Shown here: in pieces, positions 27,157 to 36,296 of the stretch
Position numbering within the stretch: position 1 is the first letter of the stretch
How the letters are laid out: every line of letters starts with the position of its first letter
NCBI RefSeq assembly: GCF_014200495.1
Contig: NZ_JACHBY010000013.1
Location: 30,447-94,446, forward strand
Length of the DNA: 64,000 bases
Reading direction: 5' to 3'
DNA from: Mucilaginibacter geliditolerans
GTDB taxonomy: Bacteria; Bacteroidota; Bacteroidia; Sphingobacteriales; Sphingobacteriaceae
Translations under genes and position numbers: made by a program
Notes under the pieces: model-generated
Told to the model about the DNA's origin: nothing
The model's database searches: none
Seen by the model: the letters and a program-made list of their open reading frames with translations, nothing else

Positions 27157-29373
27157 TTAATTTAGGGTGAATAAGATTTTTGTCCTGATATCATCCGATG
27201 CGGCTCCGATAAGCGCTGTGAAGTCGCCCGGTTCGGCAACCCAATCATGTTTAGCAGCATCGAAATAGCTTAATGCTGATTTGTCAATTGTGAAAGTAAC
27301 TGTCTTTTCCTCGTTTGGCTGAAGCGCGATTTTTTCAAATCCCTTTAATTCTTTAACAGGCCTTGGAACGGAACTTTTGAGGTCGCTGATATACAGCTGA
27401 ACGACTTCTTCCCCGGCCCGTGTTCCTGTATTTTTTACTTTGACTGAAAAGGTGATTTGGTCCGACGGTGACATGCTTTTTTTGTTACTTGTCACTTTTC
27501 CATATTCAAAGGTAGTATAGCTAAGCCCATGACCAAAGGCGAACAGCGGCTTGATATGTTTTTCTTCCGCCCAGCGATAGCCTACAAAAATGCCTTCTTT
27601 ATAAGTGACCTGATCTGTCCCCGGAAAGGCGTCTAAAGCCTGCGCACCATTATCGTTAAGTTTTACCGGAAAAGTAAAAGGGAGCTTTCCTGAAGGATTA
27701 ACGTCACCCATCAGGATTGCTGCAAGCGCATTGCCCGACTCTGATCCCAGGAACCATCCCTGAACGATAGCGGGTACCTGATTAACCCATGGCATGGCAA
27801 CGGCGTTACCGGAAATATTTACAACGACCACGTTTTTGTTAACCCTGGCAATCGCCGCAATTACATCGTCCTGTCCATAAGGAAGGTTTAAACCGAGTCT
27901 GTCGAAGCCCTCATCGTCCTGATGAGGACTCTTGTTCAGGCCGCCTACAAAGATCACCACGTCCGCACTTTTGGCTACACGCACCGCTTCATCGATGAGC
28001 TGGGCCGGCGTCCTGTTATCAGCGAGGTGCTGCCCCGTAACCACTCCGTTATAGTTTCCGGTTGTATCGCCAACATAGCCGCGTGCGTAAATAATTTCAG
28101 CCTGATTGCCGATTCTTTTTTTGAGCCCTTCAATCGGCGAGATCTCGTACTTTGCTTTCAGGGACGAGCTGCCGCCGCCAACCGTCATCCATTTGATCGC
28201 ATTTTCACCGATAACCGCGATCCGTTTTACCTTATGCATGTCGATCGGCAGTAAATGCTTATCGTTCTTTAACAGTACGATCCCTTCTTCGGCAATCTTA
28301 CGTGCTGCCAGTGAATGCTCCTCCGACCCCAGTGAACCTATGGGTCGGTTCTTATTCATGGTTGTCAGGAAACACAAACGGAGGATGTGGCGGACCTTAT
28401 CATCCAGTTCTTTGGTGCCTACCTCACCCGATTGAATCATTTTCAGGTAAGGCGCAGCCAGATAATAGTTGTCGTAGGCATTGCTTTTCCCAAAGTTCAA
28501 GCCATTTGTCCAGCTGCCAAATTCCATATCCAGCCCGTTAAATATGGCCTGCCTGGTATCATGGGTACCGCCCCAGTCGGATACGACGACACCTTGAAAT
28601 CCCCATTCTTTGCGTAAAATATCATTAAGAAGATATTCATTCTGACAGCAATATTCTCCTTTGTACCTATTATAAGAGCCCATTATTGCCCATACTCCTC
28701 CTTCCTGGACTGCTGCCTTGAATGCAGGTAAGTAAATTTCGTAAAGAGTTCGGTCATCAACATTTACATTAACCGTATTGCGGTTACTTTCCGAATTGTT
28801 CAGCGCAAAATGTTTCACACATGCTGCGACACCATTTTCCTGAACTCCCTTGATGTAAGGGACAACCATTTTGGAAGTAAGAAACGGGTCTTCGCCAAAA
28901 TATTCGAAGTTTCGGCCGTTCAATGGGGAGCGGTAAATATTGACACCCGGCCCGAGCAGTATATTTTTATTGCGGTAGCGGGCTTCTTCGCCCAGGGATT
29001 TGCCATATAGGTGGGACATGTCCCTGTTCCAGGTCGCGGCCAGGCAGGTAAGCGCCGGAAAGGCCATACAGGAATCATTGGTTTGCCCTGCTTGTGTCCA
29101 CTCATCCCACAATACGTCCGGCCGAATGCCGTGAGGTCCGTCATCGGCCCAGTTTTCAGGAATGCCAAGGCGTGGAACACCTGGCGAGCTGAATTTGGAT
29201 TGTGCGTGGATCATATTGATTTTTTCCTGTAAAGTCATCCGTGATAAGGCATCGTCGACCCTCACATTGATTGGCTGGCTGTCATCCAGGTAAACCGGGA
29301 CATGATTTTGCGCCTTGCTGATTGTACTAGCAGCTGAAGCAATAAAGAGTAAAGCAATTATTTTTTTGAACAT
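27157..29373 (-). CDS. Glycoside hydrolase family 3 beta-glucosidase-like enzyme
   Basis: The 738-residue protein has a signal peptide (to about residue 22, STISKAQ), a GH3 barrel with NFEYFGEDPFL and the nucleophile Asp266 in VVVSDWGGTHD, the alpha/beta sandwich with the helix GIVLLKNDKHLLPI, and a C-terminal Fn3-like domain (VKNTGTRAGEEVVQLYISD). It has no PA14 insert, unlike the GH3 at 22953. The size fits periplasmic beta-glucosidases or related beta-glycosidases. It is the middle gene of a leftward three-gene operon, eight bases after the BglX-like gene, so the two GH3 enzymes are probably made together and may act on different linkages. Confidence 0.9.
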   Translation of the reverse strand: MFKKIIALLFIASAASTISKAQNHVPVYLDDSQPINVRVDDALSRMTLQEKINMIHAQSKFSSPGVPRLGIPENWADDGPHGIRPDVLWDEWTQAGQTNDSCMAFPALTCLAATWNRDMSHLYGKSLGEEARYRNKNILLGPGVNIYRSPLNGRNFEYFGEDPFLTSKMVVPYIKGVQENGVAACVKHFALNNSESNRNTVNVNVDDRTLYEIYLPAFKAAVQEGGVWAIMGSYNRYKGEYCCQNEYLLNDILRKEWGFQGVVVSDWGGTHDTRQAIFNGLDMEFGSWTNGLNFGKSNAYDNYYLAAPYLKMIQSGEVGTKELDDKVRHILRLCFLTTMNKNRPIGSLGSEEHSLAARKIAEEGIVLLKNDKHLLPIDMHKVKRIAVIGENAIKWMTVGGGSSSLKAKYEISPIEGLKKRIGNQAEIIYARGYVGDTTGNYNGVVTGQHLADNRTPAQLIDEAVRVAKSADVVIFVGGLNKSPHQDDEGFDRLGLNLPYGQDDVIAAIARVNKNVVVVNISGNAVAMPWVNQVPAIVQGWFLGSESGNALAAILMGDVNPSGKLPFTFPVKLNDNGAQALDAFPGTDQVTYKEGIFVGYRWAEEKHIKPLFAFGHGLSYTTFEYGKVTSNKKSMSPSDQITFSVKVKNTGTRAGEEVVQLYISDLKSSVPRPVKELKGFEKIALQPNEEKTVTFTIDKSALSYFDAAKHDWVAEPGDFTALIGAASDDIRTKILFTLN

Positions 29374-29381
29374 AGCATGAA

Positions 29382-31664
29382 TTATTTAAGCGTCAATTTT
29401 GCAGATTTTACATCGCGGCTATTGGTGCCGATCATGATATCAAAATCTCCAGGTTCGGCCTTATAGGCCAGTTCAGCATTGTAATACTTAAGCATGTCGT
29501 TATCGATGGTAAAGCGTACGGTTTTGACTTCGCCTGCTTTTAGGTGGATCCTCTGGAATCCTTTAAGCTCCTTAACTGGGCGTACTGCGGAACCTACACG
29601 CTGATGGATATATAGCTGGACAATTTCATCACCGTCATCCTCGCCGTCATTTTTTACTTCGATAGCCGCGGTGACATTGCTTTTAGCACTGAACTCCGAT
29701 GCGCTTAACTTTACATCGCCGTAGGCAAAATGGGTATAGCTTAAACCATAGCCAAAGGGATAAAGCGGCGCGTTTTTTTCGTCCATGTAATTGCTCCTGA
29801 ACTTTTCAAATCCGTGATCGGAGGCAGGGCGGCCTGTGCTGAAGTTATTGTAATACAGCGGTATCTGGCCAACGCTCCGTGGGAAGGTCGACACTAATTT
29901 TCCGCTGGGACTAACTTTACCATATACAACATCGCCGATAGCATTTGCGGCCTCGCTGCCGCCAAACCAAACGTTCAATATCGCCGGGACATTTTTATCT
30001 TCCCATACCAGTGTTAACGGTCGGCCGGTAAATAGTACCAATACCACAGGCTTACCGGTTTTTACCAGTTCTTTAAGCAAATCTTCTTGCACATCGGGTA
30101 TAGAAATATCCGTGCGGCTGCTGGATTCACCGCTCATTTCCGAAGCTTCGCCCATCACAGCCACGATCACATCCGCTTTATCAGCGGCCTGGATAGCTTC
30201 GGCTCTCAGGTTAGCGTCGCTGCGGTTGTCACGATTCAGCTTTCGTCCGAACATGGTCCCATTGGCTTCCAAGGTTGAATCAGCAAATAGATTAGAGCCT
30301 TTAGCGTAAATAATTTTGGTGTCCGGTCCGGCAGCGGCCTGCAAGCCTTCCACTACGGTCGCCGGTTTGGTCAGGTCAGCTGCAACGCTCCAGGTGCCAA
30401 CCATGTTTGAGCGCGTGTTTGCAAGAGGGCCGATTACAGCAATCGTTTTTCCAGGCTTCAGGGGTAGCAGGTTCTGTGCATTTTTAAGCAGTACAAAACT
30501 TTCTGCCGCAGTTTTACGGGCAATAGCTAAGTGTTCCGGTGTGTAAACAGATTTACTTGCGCGGCTTTCGTGACAATACTTATAAGGATTAGCGAAAAGG
30601 CCCAGCTTGTACTTTGCTTCCAACATTCTGCGGCAGGCAGCATCAATTTCCGCAAGGGTAACTTTTCCTTCCTGGTAAGATTTCTTCAAGGTTGACAAAT
30701 ATCCCTCTGAAACCATATCCACATCGAGACCAGCTTTCAGGGCGCGTGCGGAAACTTGTTGAATATTTCCCATTCCATGACTAACCAATTCGCCTACACC
30801 ATCGTAGTCGGCGACCGTAAACCCCTTGAAGTCCCATTGCTTTCTAAGTACGTCTGTCAGCAGCCAGCGGTTAGCATGGGCGGGAGTGCCGTTTACCGAA
30901 TTGAAGGAAGCCATTACGCTGCCTGCACCGGCATCTATTGCAGCCTGGTAAGGGTACAGGTAATCATTGAACATGCGGAAAGTGCTCATGTCCGCCGGAT
31001 TATAATCACGGCCTGCTTCTACAGCCCCATATAATGCAAAATGCTTTACACATGACATGATATCTGTATTGGAGGAAAAGTTATCTCTCCCTTGGTAACC
31101 GGTAACCATCGCCTTGGCAATTTGCCCTCCAAGATATGGATCTTCGCCCCCAGCTTCCGCTACGCGGCCCCAGCGTGGGTCACGGGTAATATCAACCATC
31201 GGGCTGAAGGTCCAGCAAATGCCGTCTGCGCTTGCTTCAATTGCCGCAATACGCGCGGATTGCTCAATTGCTGGCATATCCCAGGTGCATGCCAGACCAA
31301 GGGGAATGGGAAAGACAGTCTCGTAACCGTGAATCACATCCATGCCGAATAGCACCGGTATCTTTAGGCGGCTCTGCTCAACTGCAATCTTCTGTATAGC
31401 CCTGATTTTTGCAGCACCTTTAATGTTAAACATCCCGCCAACCAAGCCCTTTTTTATCCTTTCTGTACTTAGGCTATTGCCACCCGAACCGGTGACGATG
31501 TCGCCTTCCGTCTGGAGGTTTAGTTGACCGATCTTTTCATCGATGGTCATCTTTTTCATCAGTTGCGTAATGAACACATCCATTTTGGCATCTTTGGGTT
31601 GCTGGGCATGCAACGCCACAGCAATGGCGCACGCCAGGAGCGTGGCTAATAATTTTTTCGGCAT
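29382..31664 (-). CDS. bglX: Glycoside hydrolase family 3, BglX-like periplasmic beta-glucosidase
   Basis: The 760-residue enzyme has a signal peptide (MPKKLLATLLACAIAVALHAQ) and matches BglX-type GH3 along its length: IGQLNLQTEGD, FGMDVIHGYETVFPIPLGLA (shown in part), a nucleophile Asp286 in FTVADYDGVGEL, and a C-terminal Fn3-like domain. It is the first gene of the leftward operon GH3-GH3-acyltransferase. The promoter should lie in the 181-bp gap upstream, where a short direct repeat sits at 31754-31780. The regulator encoded at 31846 on the same strand is a likely controller. Confidence 0.9.
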   Translation of the reverse strand: MPKKLLATLLACAIAVALHAQQPKDAKMDVFITQLMKKMTIDEKIGQLNLQTEGDIVTGSGGNSLSTERIKKGLVGGMFNIKGAAKIRAIQKIAVEQSRLKIPVLFGMDVIHGYETVFPIPLGLACTWDMPAIEQSARIAAIEASADGICWTFSPMVDITRDPRWGRVAEAGGEDPYLGGQIAKAMVTGYQGRDNFSSNTDIMSCVKHFALYGAVEAGRDYNPADMSTFRMFNDYLYPYQAAIDAGAGSVMASFNSVNGTPAHANRWLLTDVLRKQWDFKGFTVADYDGVGELVSHGMGNIQQVSARALKAGLDVDMVSEGYLSTLKKSYQEGKVTLAEIDAACRRMLEAKYKLGLFANPYKYCHESRASKSVYTPEHLAIARKTAAESFVLLKNAQNLLPLKPGKTIAVIGPLANTRSNMVGTWSVAADLTKPATVVEGLQAAAGPDTKIIYAKGSNLFADSTLEANGTMFGRKLNRDNRSDANLRAEAIQAADKADVIVAVMGEASEMSGESSSRTDISIPDVQEDLLKELVKTGKPVVLVLFTGRPLTLVWEDKNVPAILNVWFGGSEAANAIGDVVYGKVSPSGKLVSTFPRSVGQIPLYYNNFSTGRPASDHGFEKFRSNYMDEKNAPLYPFGYGLSYTHFAYGDVKLSASEFSAKSNVTAAIEVKNDGEDDGDEIVQLYIHQRVGSAVRPVKELKGFQRIHLKAGEVKTVRFTIDNDMLKYYNAELAYKAEPGDFDIMIGTNSRDVKSAKLTLK

Positions 31665-31753
31665 GGTATAGTTTTGGGTTTATATAGTTTAGTTGCAGTC
31701 AGACAACCGAGTGTAAAATTAGCGGGATAGGATGGAAGGTTAAATAGCTCTAT

Positions 31754-31780
31754 AAAAATAGTAGTAAATATTAGTAGCTA
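31754..31780 (-). promoter_or_regulatory. Short direct repeat upstream of the GH3 operon
   Basis: On the plus strand AAATAGTAGT is followed at once by AAATATTAGTAG, giving an imperfect direct repeat about 90 bp before the bglX-like start. It could be a site for the SusR-like regulator encoded next door. The stretch is AT-rich, so confidence is low. Confidence 0.25.
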
Positions 31781-31845
31781 TACGACTGATAATTAATCAT
31801 TTAATAACGAATTAGATGCAAAAAAAGTAGTGCGGGGGAGTATTT

Positions 31846-33573
31846 TTACGGCTGAAAATCGATGCTGCCTATTTTCATCACTTGCGACTCAAACGTATCA
31901 CGAGATACCGCCGCTTTATTACGTGCTGCTGTGCGATAGTTATATATTGTACTTAGAGAATAACGCAAAAAAGATGCGATTTTAACGCTATCAGTGATGC
32001 CCAACCGGATTAAAGCGTAGATCCGTAATTCAGTGTTTAAATATTCGCCGGCTTTTACTATTATTTTCTCCTCGGGAATCAGCAGAGAATTGAATTCATA
32101 AACAAAATTAGGATATAGGCTTAAAAAAATATTGTCAAATATTTTATAGAGTTCATCAGCCTCATTGTGGACCATTTGGGTAGAACGCAGCATCCGGAAC
32201 AGGTCTTCCAACTGTTTATCCTGCGCCTTTTTATTTAAGAGCTTACGGTAGTCTTCCAACTTGTTGATGTACGTGGAGCAGAGGTCGAAAAATTGCGCAA
32301 TATATGTTTCCTTTACCTTGTTAGCTTCCGACAATTCGCCGTTAATATTATTGAGATGTGCATTTTTCTCACTTATTTCTTTATTTAGCGCGCTTAACTG
32401 CTTTCCGGTTTCATCCAGTTCCTCCTTTATCCTGGATATGTTTTTCATTTGCTTATATAAGTAAATTACGGCTATAACAAGAAAGCCAGACAGAATGCTA
32501 ATCAGCGCTAAATAAAATTTCAATTCTGATTTTCCTTTTTCTTCTTTCTTCTGATAAGCGGAGTTAATTATGGTATAGAGTTCGGACATATACGCCGTGC
32601 GAAATTTTACATTGCTAAAGATCGCATCCTGAATTGCCGACTGGGTAAATATATAAGCATGATTGATGTCACCGGTTTGATAGCAAACCAATGCCAATGC
32701 CTGCATGGAGGCGTTATCCTTAATAGCATTTTGCACGTCCGCAATTGCTGATAACGCGTAATACTTTATGGCGGAATCTGGCTTATTCTGCAATTGATAA
32801 CTGGATCCTAAAAGGTAGGTAGCCATCGCATAGTCGGCAAAACTTTTCCCTTTGGTAATAAGCATAGGCTTCAATAGATCATCGGCAGCCTGGAACCTGT
32901 CGGAGTTGATATATTGTTGTGAAAGATTAATATCATACGCCGTTGAAGAACGTGGCAATATTTCTAATAAGGAATCGCGGTAAGATTTTATGCGGTTCCG
33001 GTTGGCCAGGGTATAGGTACCGGAATTATAATGTTCATAAAGCTGTATCTGAGCCTGGTAAAAGTCAATTAAATTCTGTCCGGATAAAGTAACCCGGCTT
33101 ATGGAATTCAGTAGGTCTTTGGCTTCAAGGTATCGGTCTGAAGACGAATAAAGATTGGTTAACTGCAGCTTGGATTCAATCAGCAGATCGCCTTTATTGA
33201 GCTGTTGTGCTATATTTATGTTCCGGGTTGCATAAATTACAGCGGAATCGATCCGGAATTTTTGATACTCCTCGTATAGCAATTTATTAGCCTGATACTG
33301 ATTGGTAGGGGACCAGGCCCGCGATACCATTTTTTTAATGGCTTCAATGCGCGCCTCTTTTTGTGCTATAAATTCAGATTTTTGACCAATGGCCAAATTA
33401 AGTGAGTTTACAGCAACGGTCTGCGCATAGATATTTTGGAAAAGTAAAATGGTAACAGCAATAAGTATGATTGAAAAATTTCGTGCGCGCATCAATCTTG
33501 TAGTTGTATATTTCGTGACACTCTTATCCTCATATAATGCGACATTTTTTAACTGGTTATTTAATTCCGCCAT
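31846..33573 (-). CDS. SusR/DUF6377-like membrane-anchored transcriptional regulator
   Basis: The frame has 575 codons, but the signal-type sequence MRARNFSIILIAVTILLFQNIYAQ begins at residue 28, so the ATG at 33492 is a likely alternative start. A TPR-like helical sensor region (about 60-345) is followed by one membrane helix (about 350-370, FYLALISILSGFLVIAVIYL), a coiled coil (about 375-425, rich in Leu, Lys and Glu) and a C-terminal domain ending in a LuxR-like HTH (ELRIYALIRLGITDSVKIAS, then STIYNYRTAARNKA). This architecture is that of the DUF6377 group, which includes SusR-type activators of starch utilisation. It most likely senses an oligosaccharide in the periplasm and activates the GH3 operon just downstream. 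Confidence 0.75.
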   Translation of the reverse strand: MAELNNQLKNVALYEDKSVTKYTTTRLMRARNFSIILIAVTILLFQNIYAQTVAVNSLNLAIGQKSEFIAQKEARIEAIKKMVSRAWSPTNQYQANKLLYEEYQKFRIDSAVIYATRNINIAQQLNKGDLLIESKLQLTNLYSSSDRYLEAKDLLNSISRVTLSGQNLIDFYQAQIQLYEHYNSGTYTLANRNRIKSYRDSLLEILPRSSTAYDINLSQQYINSDRFQAADDLLKPMLITKGKSFADYAMATYLLGSSYQLQNKPDSAIKYYALSAIADVQNAIKDNASMQALALVCYQTGDINHAYIFTQSAIQDAIFSNVKFRTAYMSELYTIINSAYQKKEEKGKSELKFYLALISILSGFLVIAVIYLYKQMKNISRIKEELDETGKQLSALNKEISEKNAHLNNINGELSEANKVKETYIAQFFDLCSTYINKLEDYRKLLNKKAQDKQLEDLFRMLRSTQMVHNEADELYKIFDNIFLSLYPNFVYEFNSLLIPEEKIIVKAGEYLNTELRIYALIRLGITDSVKIASFLRYSLSTIYNYRTAARNKAAVSRDTFESQVMKIGSIDFQP

Positions 33574-33825
33574 TCGGTTTGCATTTTCTGTTTAGTTATT
33601 TTATTGCCTGTTAAATATGCATTTATGCCAATTATATATTTTCTTAAAGATAAGATCAATAGTTAAGAATTTAATCAGGGATCCAGATTCACAAGCAGCT
33701 TAAAGGCCGGTGTGTCGGGTCGCCTGACTTTTCCAAAAACATCGTTTTCCACCGGTGATCCCTGTTTAAGAAACACAGGCTTTTTCTTTTGATATTTCAA
33801 GGATGATTTTAAATGACAAATAGTT

Positions 33826-33863
33826 TTTTGCAATATTATGCAAATTTGCATAATATTGCAAAA
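33826..33863. promoter_or_regulatory. 38-bp perfect palindrome overlapping the MFS start codon
   Basis: Each half is 19 bases (left half begins TTTTGCAATATTATGCAAA) and the two halves are exact complements with no spacer. The last base is the A of the ATG at 33863. It may be an operator, for which the DeoR-type regulator at 35081 is the obvious candidate. It could instead be an RNA hairpin that hides the start codon. Nested within it, TGCAAATTTGCA forms a shorter core. Confidence 0.7.
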
Positions 33864-35071
33864 TGGCATTGATTAACGATTCCCCTGATATTAAATCAGT
33901 AACCAAAGCAAAATTAGCTACACAAGCCATATTCCTAATATGCGGCTTGGGCGTATCCAGCTGGGCGGTCATGGTTCCATTTGCGAAAAGCCGCCTGCAC
34001 CTCAACGATGCTGAACTTGGCGGGCTGCTGTTGCTTTTAGGCGCAGGCTCTGTAACAATGATGCCCTTGACAGGTATCCTTATGGGGCGTATCGGCAGCC
34101 GATGGCTCATTTTTATCGCCGCCCTCGTGATCGCGCTTTGTTTACCTTTATTATTGATCATGGACACACCCTTGACACTTGGTATTGCCTTATTCTTTTT
34201 CGGCGCGGGTATTGGAACGATTGATGTGGCAATGAATGCACATGGTGTACAGGTACAAAAGTTATACGGCAAACCAATCATGTCTTCGTTACATGGGCTT
34301 TTCAGCGTGGGCGGGTTGTTAGGGGCTTTTGGATTGGGCTTCCTGATCCGGTTGGGGGCGCAGCCATTCTACGCCGCTGTGATTATTGCTTTGAGTTTAT
34401 TGTTTATTGCAATTATTGGCTATCGTTTCCTTTTAAGCCCGGAAATAGAATTTGCGACAGTCAAACGTTTTTCCTCCGTTATAAGCGGAAAAATCGGCAG
34501 GAAAGCAAATGCCTGGCTAAACCCTGCTGCATTATTCCTCGGGGTTCTTTGTTTTACAGCTTTTTTAGCTGAAGGGGCTATGTTGGATTGGTCGGCCCTT
34601 TTTTTAAAAGAATATAGAAAAGTTGATGCCTCACTTGCCGGTTCCGGTTATGCTGCCTTTTCAGTAGCAATGGCTACCACCCGTCTTTTTGGTGACAGGC
34701 TGGTGGCGTGGCTAAAGAGTGATCGAATTGTTATTTTCGGTTCGTTCATTGCCGCGATAGGCATGTTTATCGCTGTTAGCCTGCCCTGGCTTCCGGGTAC
34801 TTTATTTGGATTTTTTCTGATTGGGCTTGGGGCTGCCAACATTGTCCCGGTTTTCTTTAGCGAGGCAGGAAATCTAAAGGGCGTAAGCAGCGCGATGGCT
34901 ATATCGGTAATTGCTACCTTCGGTTATGGAGGGCAATTAGCAGGGCCTGCATCTCTGGGCTTTATTGCCCAACGGTTTTCATTGCCTGTTGCACTTGGCG
35001 TTGTAGGCGTTTTACTTATTTTTGTTACCATTACGTATGGAATTCGCAAAATGAGGGTAGCTGTTAAATAA
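33863..35071 (+). CDS. MFS transporter, YbjJ-like
   Basis: The 402-residue protein has 12 membrane segments and the major facilitator pattern. The segment GAGIGTIDVAMNAHGVQVQK and the following SSLHGLFSVGGLLGA are hallmarks of the YbjJ-like group, related to sugar/H+ symporters of the fucose permease type. The exact substrate is unknown. The start codon sits on the end of a 38-bp perfect palindrome, and a DeoR-family gene follows after 9 bp. Transporter and regulator therefore form a two-gene unit that probably responds to a sugar phosphate. Confidence 0.85.
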   Translation: MALINDSPDIKSVTKAKLATQAIFLICGLGVSSWAVMVPFAKSRLHLNDAELGGLLLLLGAGSVTMMPLTGILMGRIGSRWLIFIAALVIALCLPLLLIMDTPLTLGIALFFFGAGIGTIDVAMNAHGVQVQKLYGKPIMSSLHGLFSVGGLLGAFGLGFLIRLGAQPFYAAVIIALSLLFIAIIGYRFLLSPEIEFATVKRFSSVISGKIGRKANAWLNPAALFLGVLCFTAFLAEGAMLDWSALFLKEYRKVDASLAGSGYAAFSVAMATTRLFGDRLVAWLKSDRIVIFGSFIAAIGMFIAVSLPWLPGTLFGFFLIGLGAANIVPVFFSEAGNLKGVSSAMAISVIATFGYGGQLAGPASLGFIAQRFSLPVALGVVGVLLIFVTITYGIRKMRVAVK

Positions 35072-35080
35072 ATTGATTGA

Positions 35081-35830
35081 ATGATAAAGGAAGAACGATA
35101 CGAACTGATCCTTAAAGTGCTTGAAAATGATGGCAAAGCAGGGTATGACGATCTTGCCATTAAACTTGGCGTCTCTTCCGATACCGTCCGGCGGGACATT
35201 GCACAGTTAAACAAAATGGGGATCCTTTCAAAAATCAGGGGAGGAGCGGCTGTCCGTTCAATATTGTCTTTTGCATTTCAGGATCGAGCCCAGGAGTTCA
35301 ATGAGGAAAAAAATGTTATTGCCCTTAAAGTACAGCAATTAATAGAATCAGGCCAGACCATTTTTATGGATGGCGGCACGACCAATTGCGCGGTCGCAAC
35401 CCATTTTCCCGTCGACGTTAACGTACGGGTTATCACCAACAACATCGCCTTACTGCCGATACTTTCCCGCTTTCCCAAAATTGAGATCATCGTTTTAGGC
35501 GGCGTCTACTTTAGGGAACTGGAAGTCAATGCGGGGCAGTTAACCTGTGACAACATAGCCCAATATGTTGCAGATCTGTATCTGATGGGTGCTTGCGGAG
35601 TCGACCACGCTATGGGTATTACGGCAAGTCTTCGCGAAGATGGCGAGACAAAGCAAGCTATGCGCTGCGCCGCCCGAAAAACGGTGGTACTTGGGTCACA
35701 AAAAAAACTCGGGATCGTCGAATTCTTTAAAGTGGCTGATCTGTCGGAGGTGAATGTGCTCGTTACTGACCTGCCCAGCACACATCATTCTTTAAACCCT
35801 TATCGGTCGTTAGTACCACAAATAAAGTAG
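35081..35830 (+). CDS. DeoR/GlpR-family transcriptional regulator
   Basis: The 249-residue protein has an N-terminal winged HTH (1-60, DDLAIKLGVSSDTVRRDIAQL) and a C-terminal sugar-phosphate-sensing domain (about 75-235, with FMDGGTTN, VITNNIALL and GACGVDHAMGITASLRED, as in DeoRC). Members are usually repressors released by a phosphorylated sugar. It is co-transcribed with the MFS gene and is the best candidate to bind the palindrome at 33826-33863. A weak hairpin (35848-35884, arms ATGGTCCC and GGGACCAT) follows its stop. Confidence 0.88.
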   Translation: MIKEERYELILKVLENDGKAGYDDLAIKLGVSSDTVRRDIAQLNKMGILSKIRGGAAVRSILSFAFQDRAQEFNEEKNVIALKVQQLIESGQTIFMDGGTTNCAVATHFPVDVNVRVITNNIALLPILSRFPKIEIIVLGGVYFRELEVNAGQLTCDNIAQYVADLYLMGACGVDHAMGITASLREDGETKQAMRCAARKTVVLGSQKKLGIVEFFKVADLSEVNVLVTDLPSTHHSLNPYRSLVPQIK

Positions 35831-35933
35831 TTTTTTAGTTTTAAAATATGGTCCCCGCCGATGGAGAGTCAGCTAAGGGACCATTACCAATTAAAAAAAC
35901 CAATTAAGAAGAGATCATATGAAATTAATATTG

Positions 35934-36032
35934 TTATCTGCTACTGATAAGGGATACACTGCCAACCCCATTTAATTTCAGGATGGTCTGATCCTGATTT
36001 ACCGCTTTAAATGAGAGCTTTTTATCTGGTGC
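35934..36032 (-). pseudogene. Possible 3' stub of a leftward gene under the inverted HTCS box
   Basis: On the minus strand about 32 sense-looking codons (APDKKLSFKAVNQDQT and on to SVSLISSR) end at a TAA at 35934-35936. They begin almost at the predicted transcription start of the inverted box promoter (36059-36088). They have no start codon and match no family I can name. The amino-acid make-up looks like the C-terminal sandwich of a secreted enzyme. I infer a gene whose body was deleted, leaving its promoter and tail. The rest of 35831-36296 holds only the weak hairpin after the DeoR gene and the box promoters. Confidence 0.3.
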
Positions 36033-36088
36033 TAAATTAGAAAATGGGTATAAATGTCGAGGGGGGCTATTCGTTCAAATAACGGGGA
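36032..36088 (-). promoter_or_regulatory. HTCS-type box, inverted copy, with -7 element
   Basis: Read on the minus strand, 36088-36059 matches the PUL 2 box at about 20 of 28 aligned positions (CCCC, TTTGAAC, AATAGCCCCC). A TAATTTAG element at 36039-36032 follows. The final C of the GAAC core is exactly 34 bp from the first T of the -7, as in the five forward copies. It therefore looks like a real leftward promoter. The only sequence it could drive is the stub at 35934. Confidence 0.6.
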
Positions 36089-36150
36089 CAATAACCCCAA
36101 ACAGTAAAAAATAGGCTGGTTTATTCTTCAGATTGGCTTTCAGGGTAAAT

Positions 36151-36209
36151 TCACCCCTTTGTTTAACCCGATAGCCCCCTCTATGCTAAAGCGTGTTCAA
36201 TTATTTTCG
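36151..36209 (+). promoter_or_regulatory. HTCS-type box and promoter, site 1 (GH28-like gene)
   Basis: The box at 36151-36182 contains ACCCC, TGTTTAACC and TAGCCCCCTCT. The -7 element TATTTTCG is at 36202-36209, 34 bp after the end of the AACC core, and the ATG at 36297 lies 88 bp after it. See the finding on the six-copy box. Confidence 0.75.
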
Positions 36210-36296
36210 GGGCGGAATAATTTTAAATAAACGCATCATCCGTGCATTAGCTTAAAATGTATAATCAAAGCGTAACTCAATCATAATTTTCTAACC

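Noticed and set aside
33766..34281. 171-codon minus-strand frame over the MFS start
   Set aside because: It is antisense to a clear transporter gene and its own composition matches no family; a shadow frame.
35918..35974. 18-codon frame starting MKLILLSATDK after a purine-rich stretch
   Set aside because: Too short, no features, and it overlaps the more convincing minus-strand stub.
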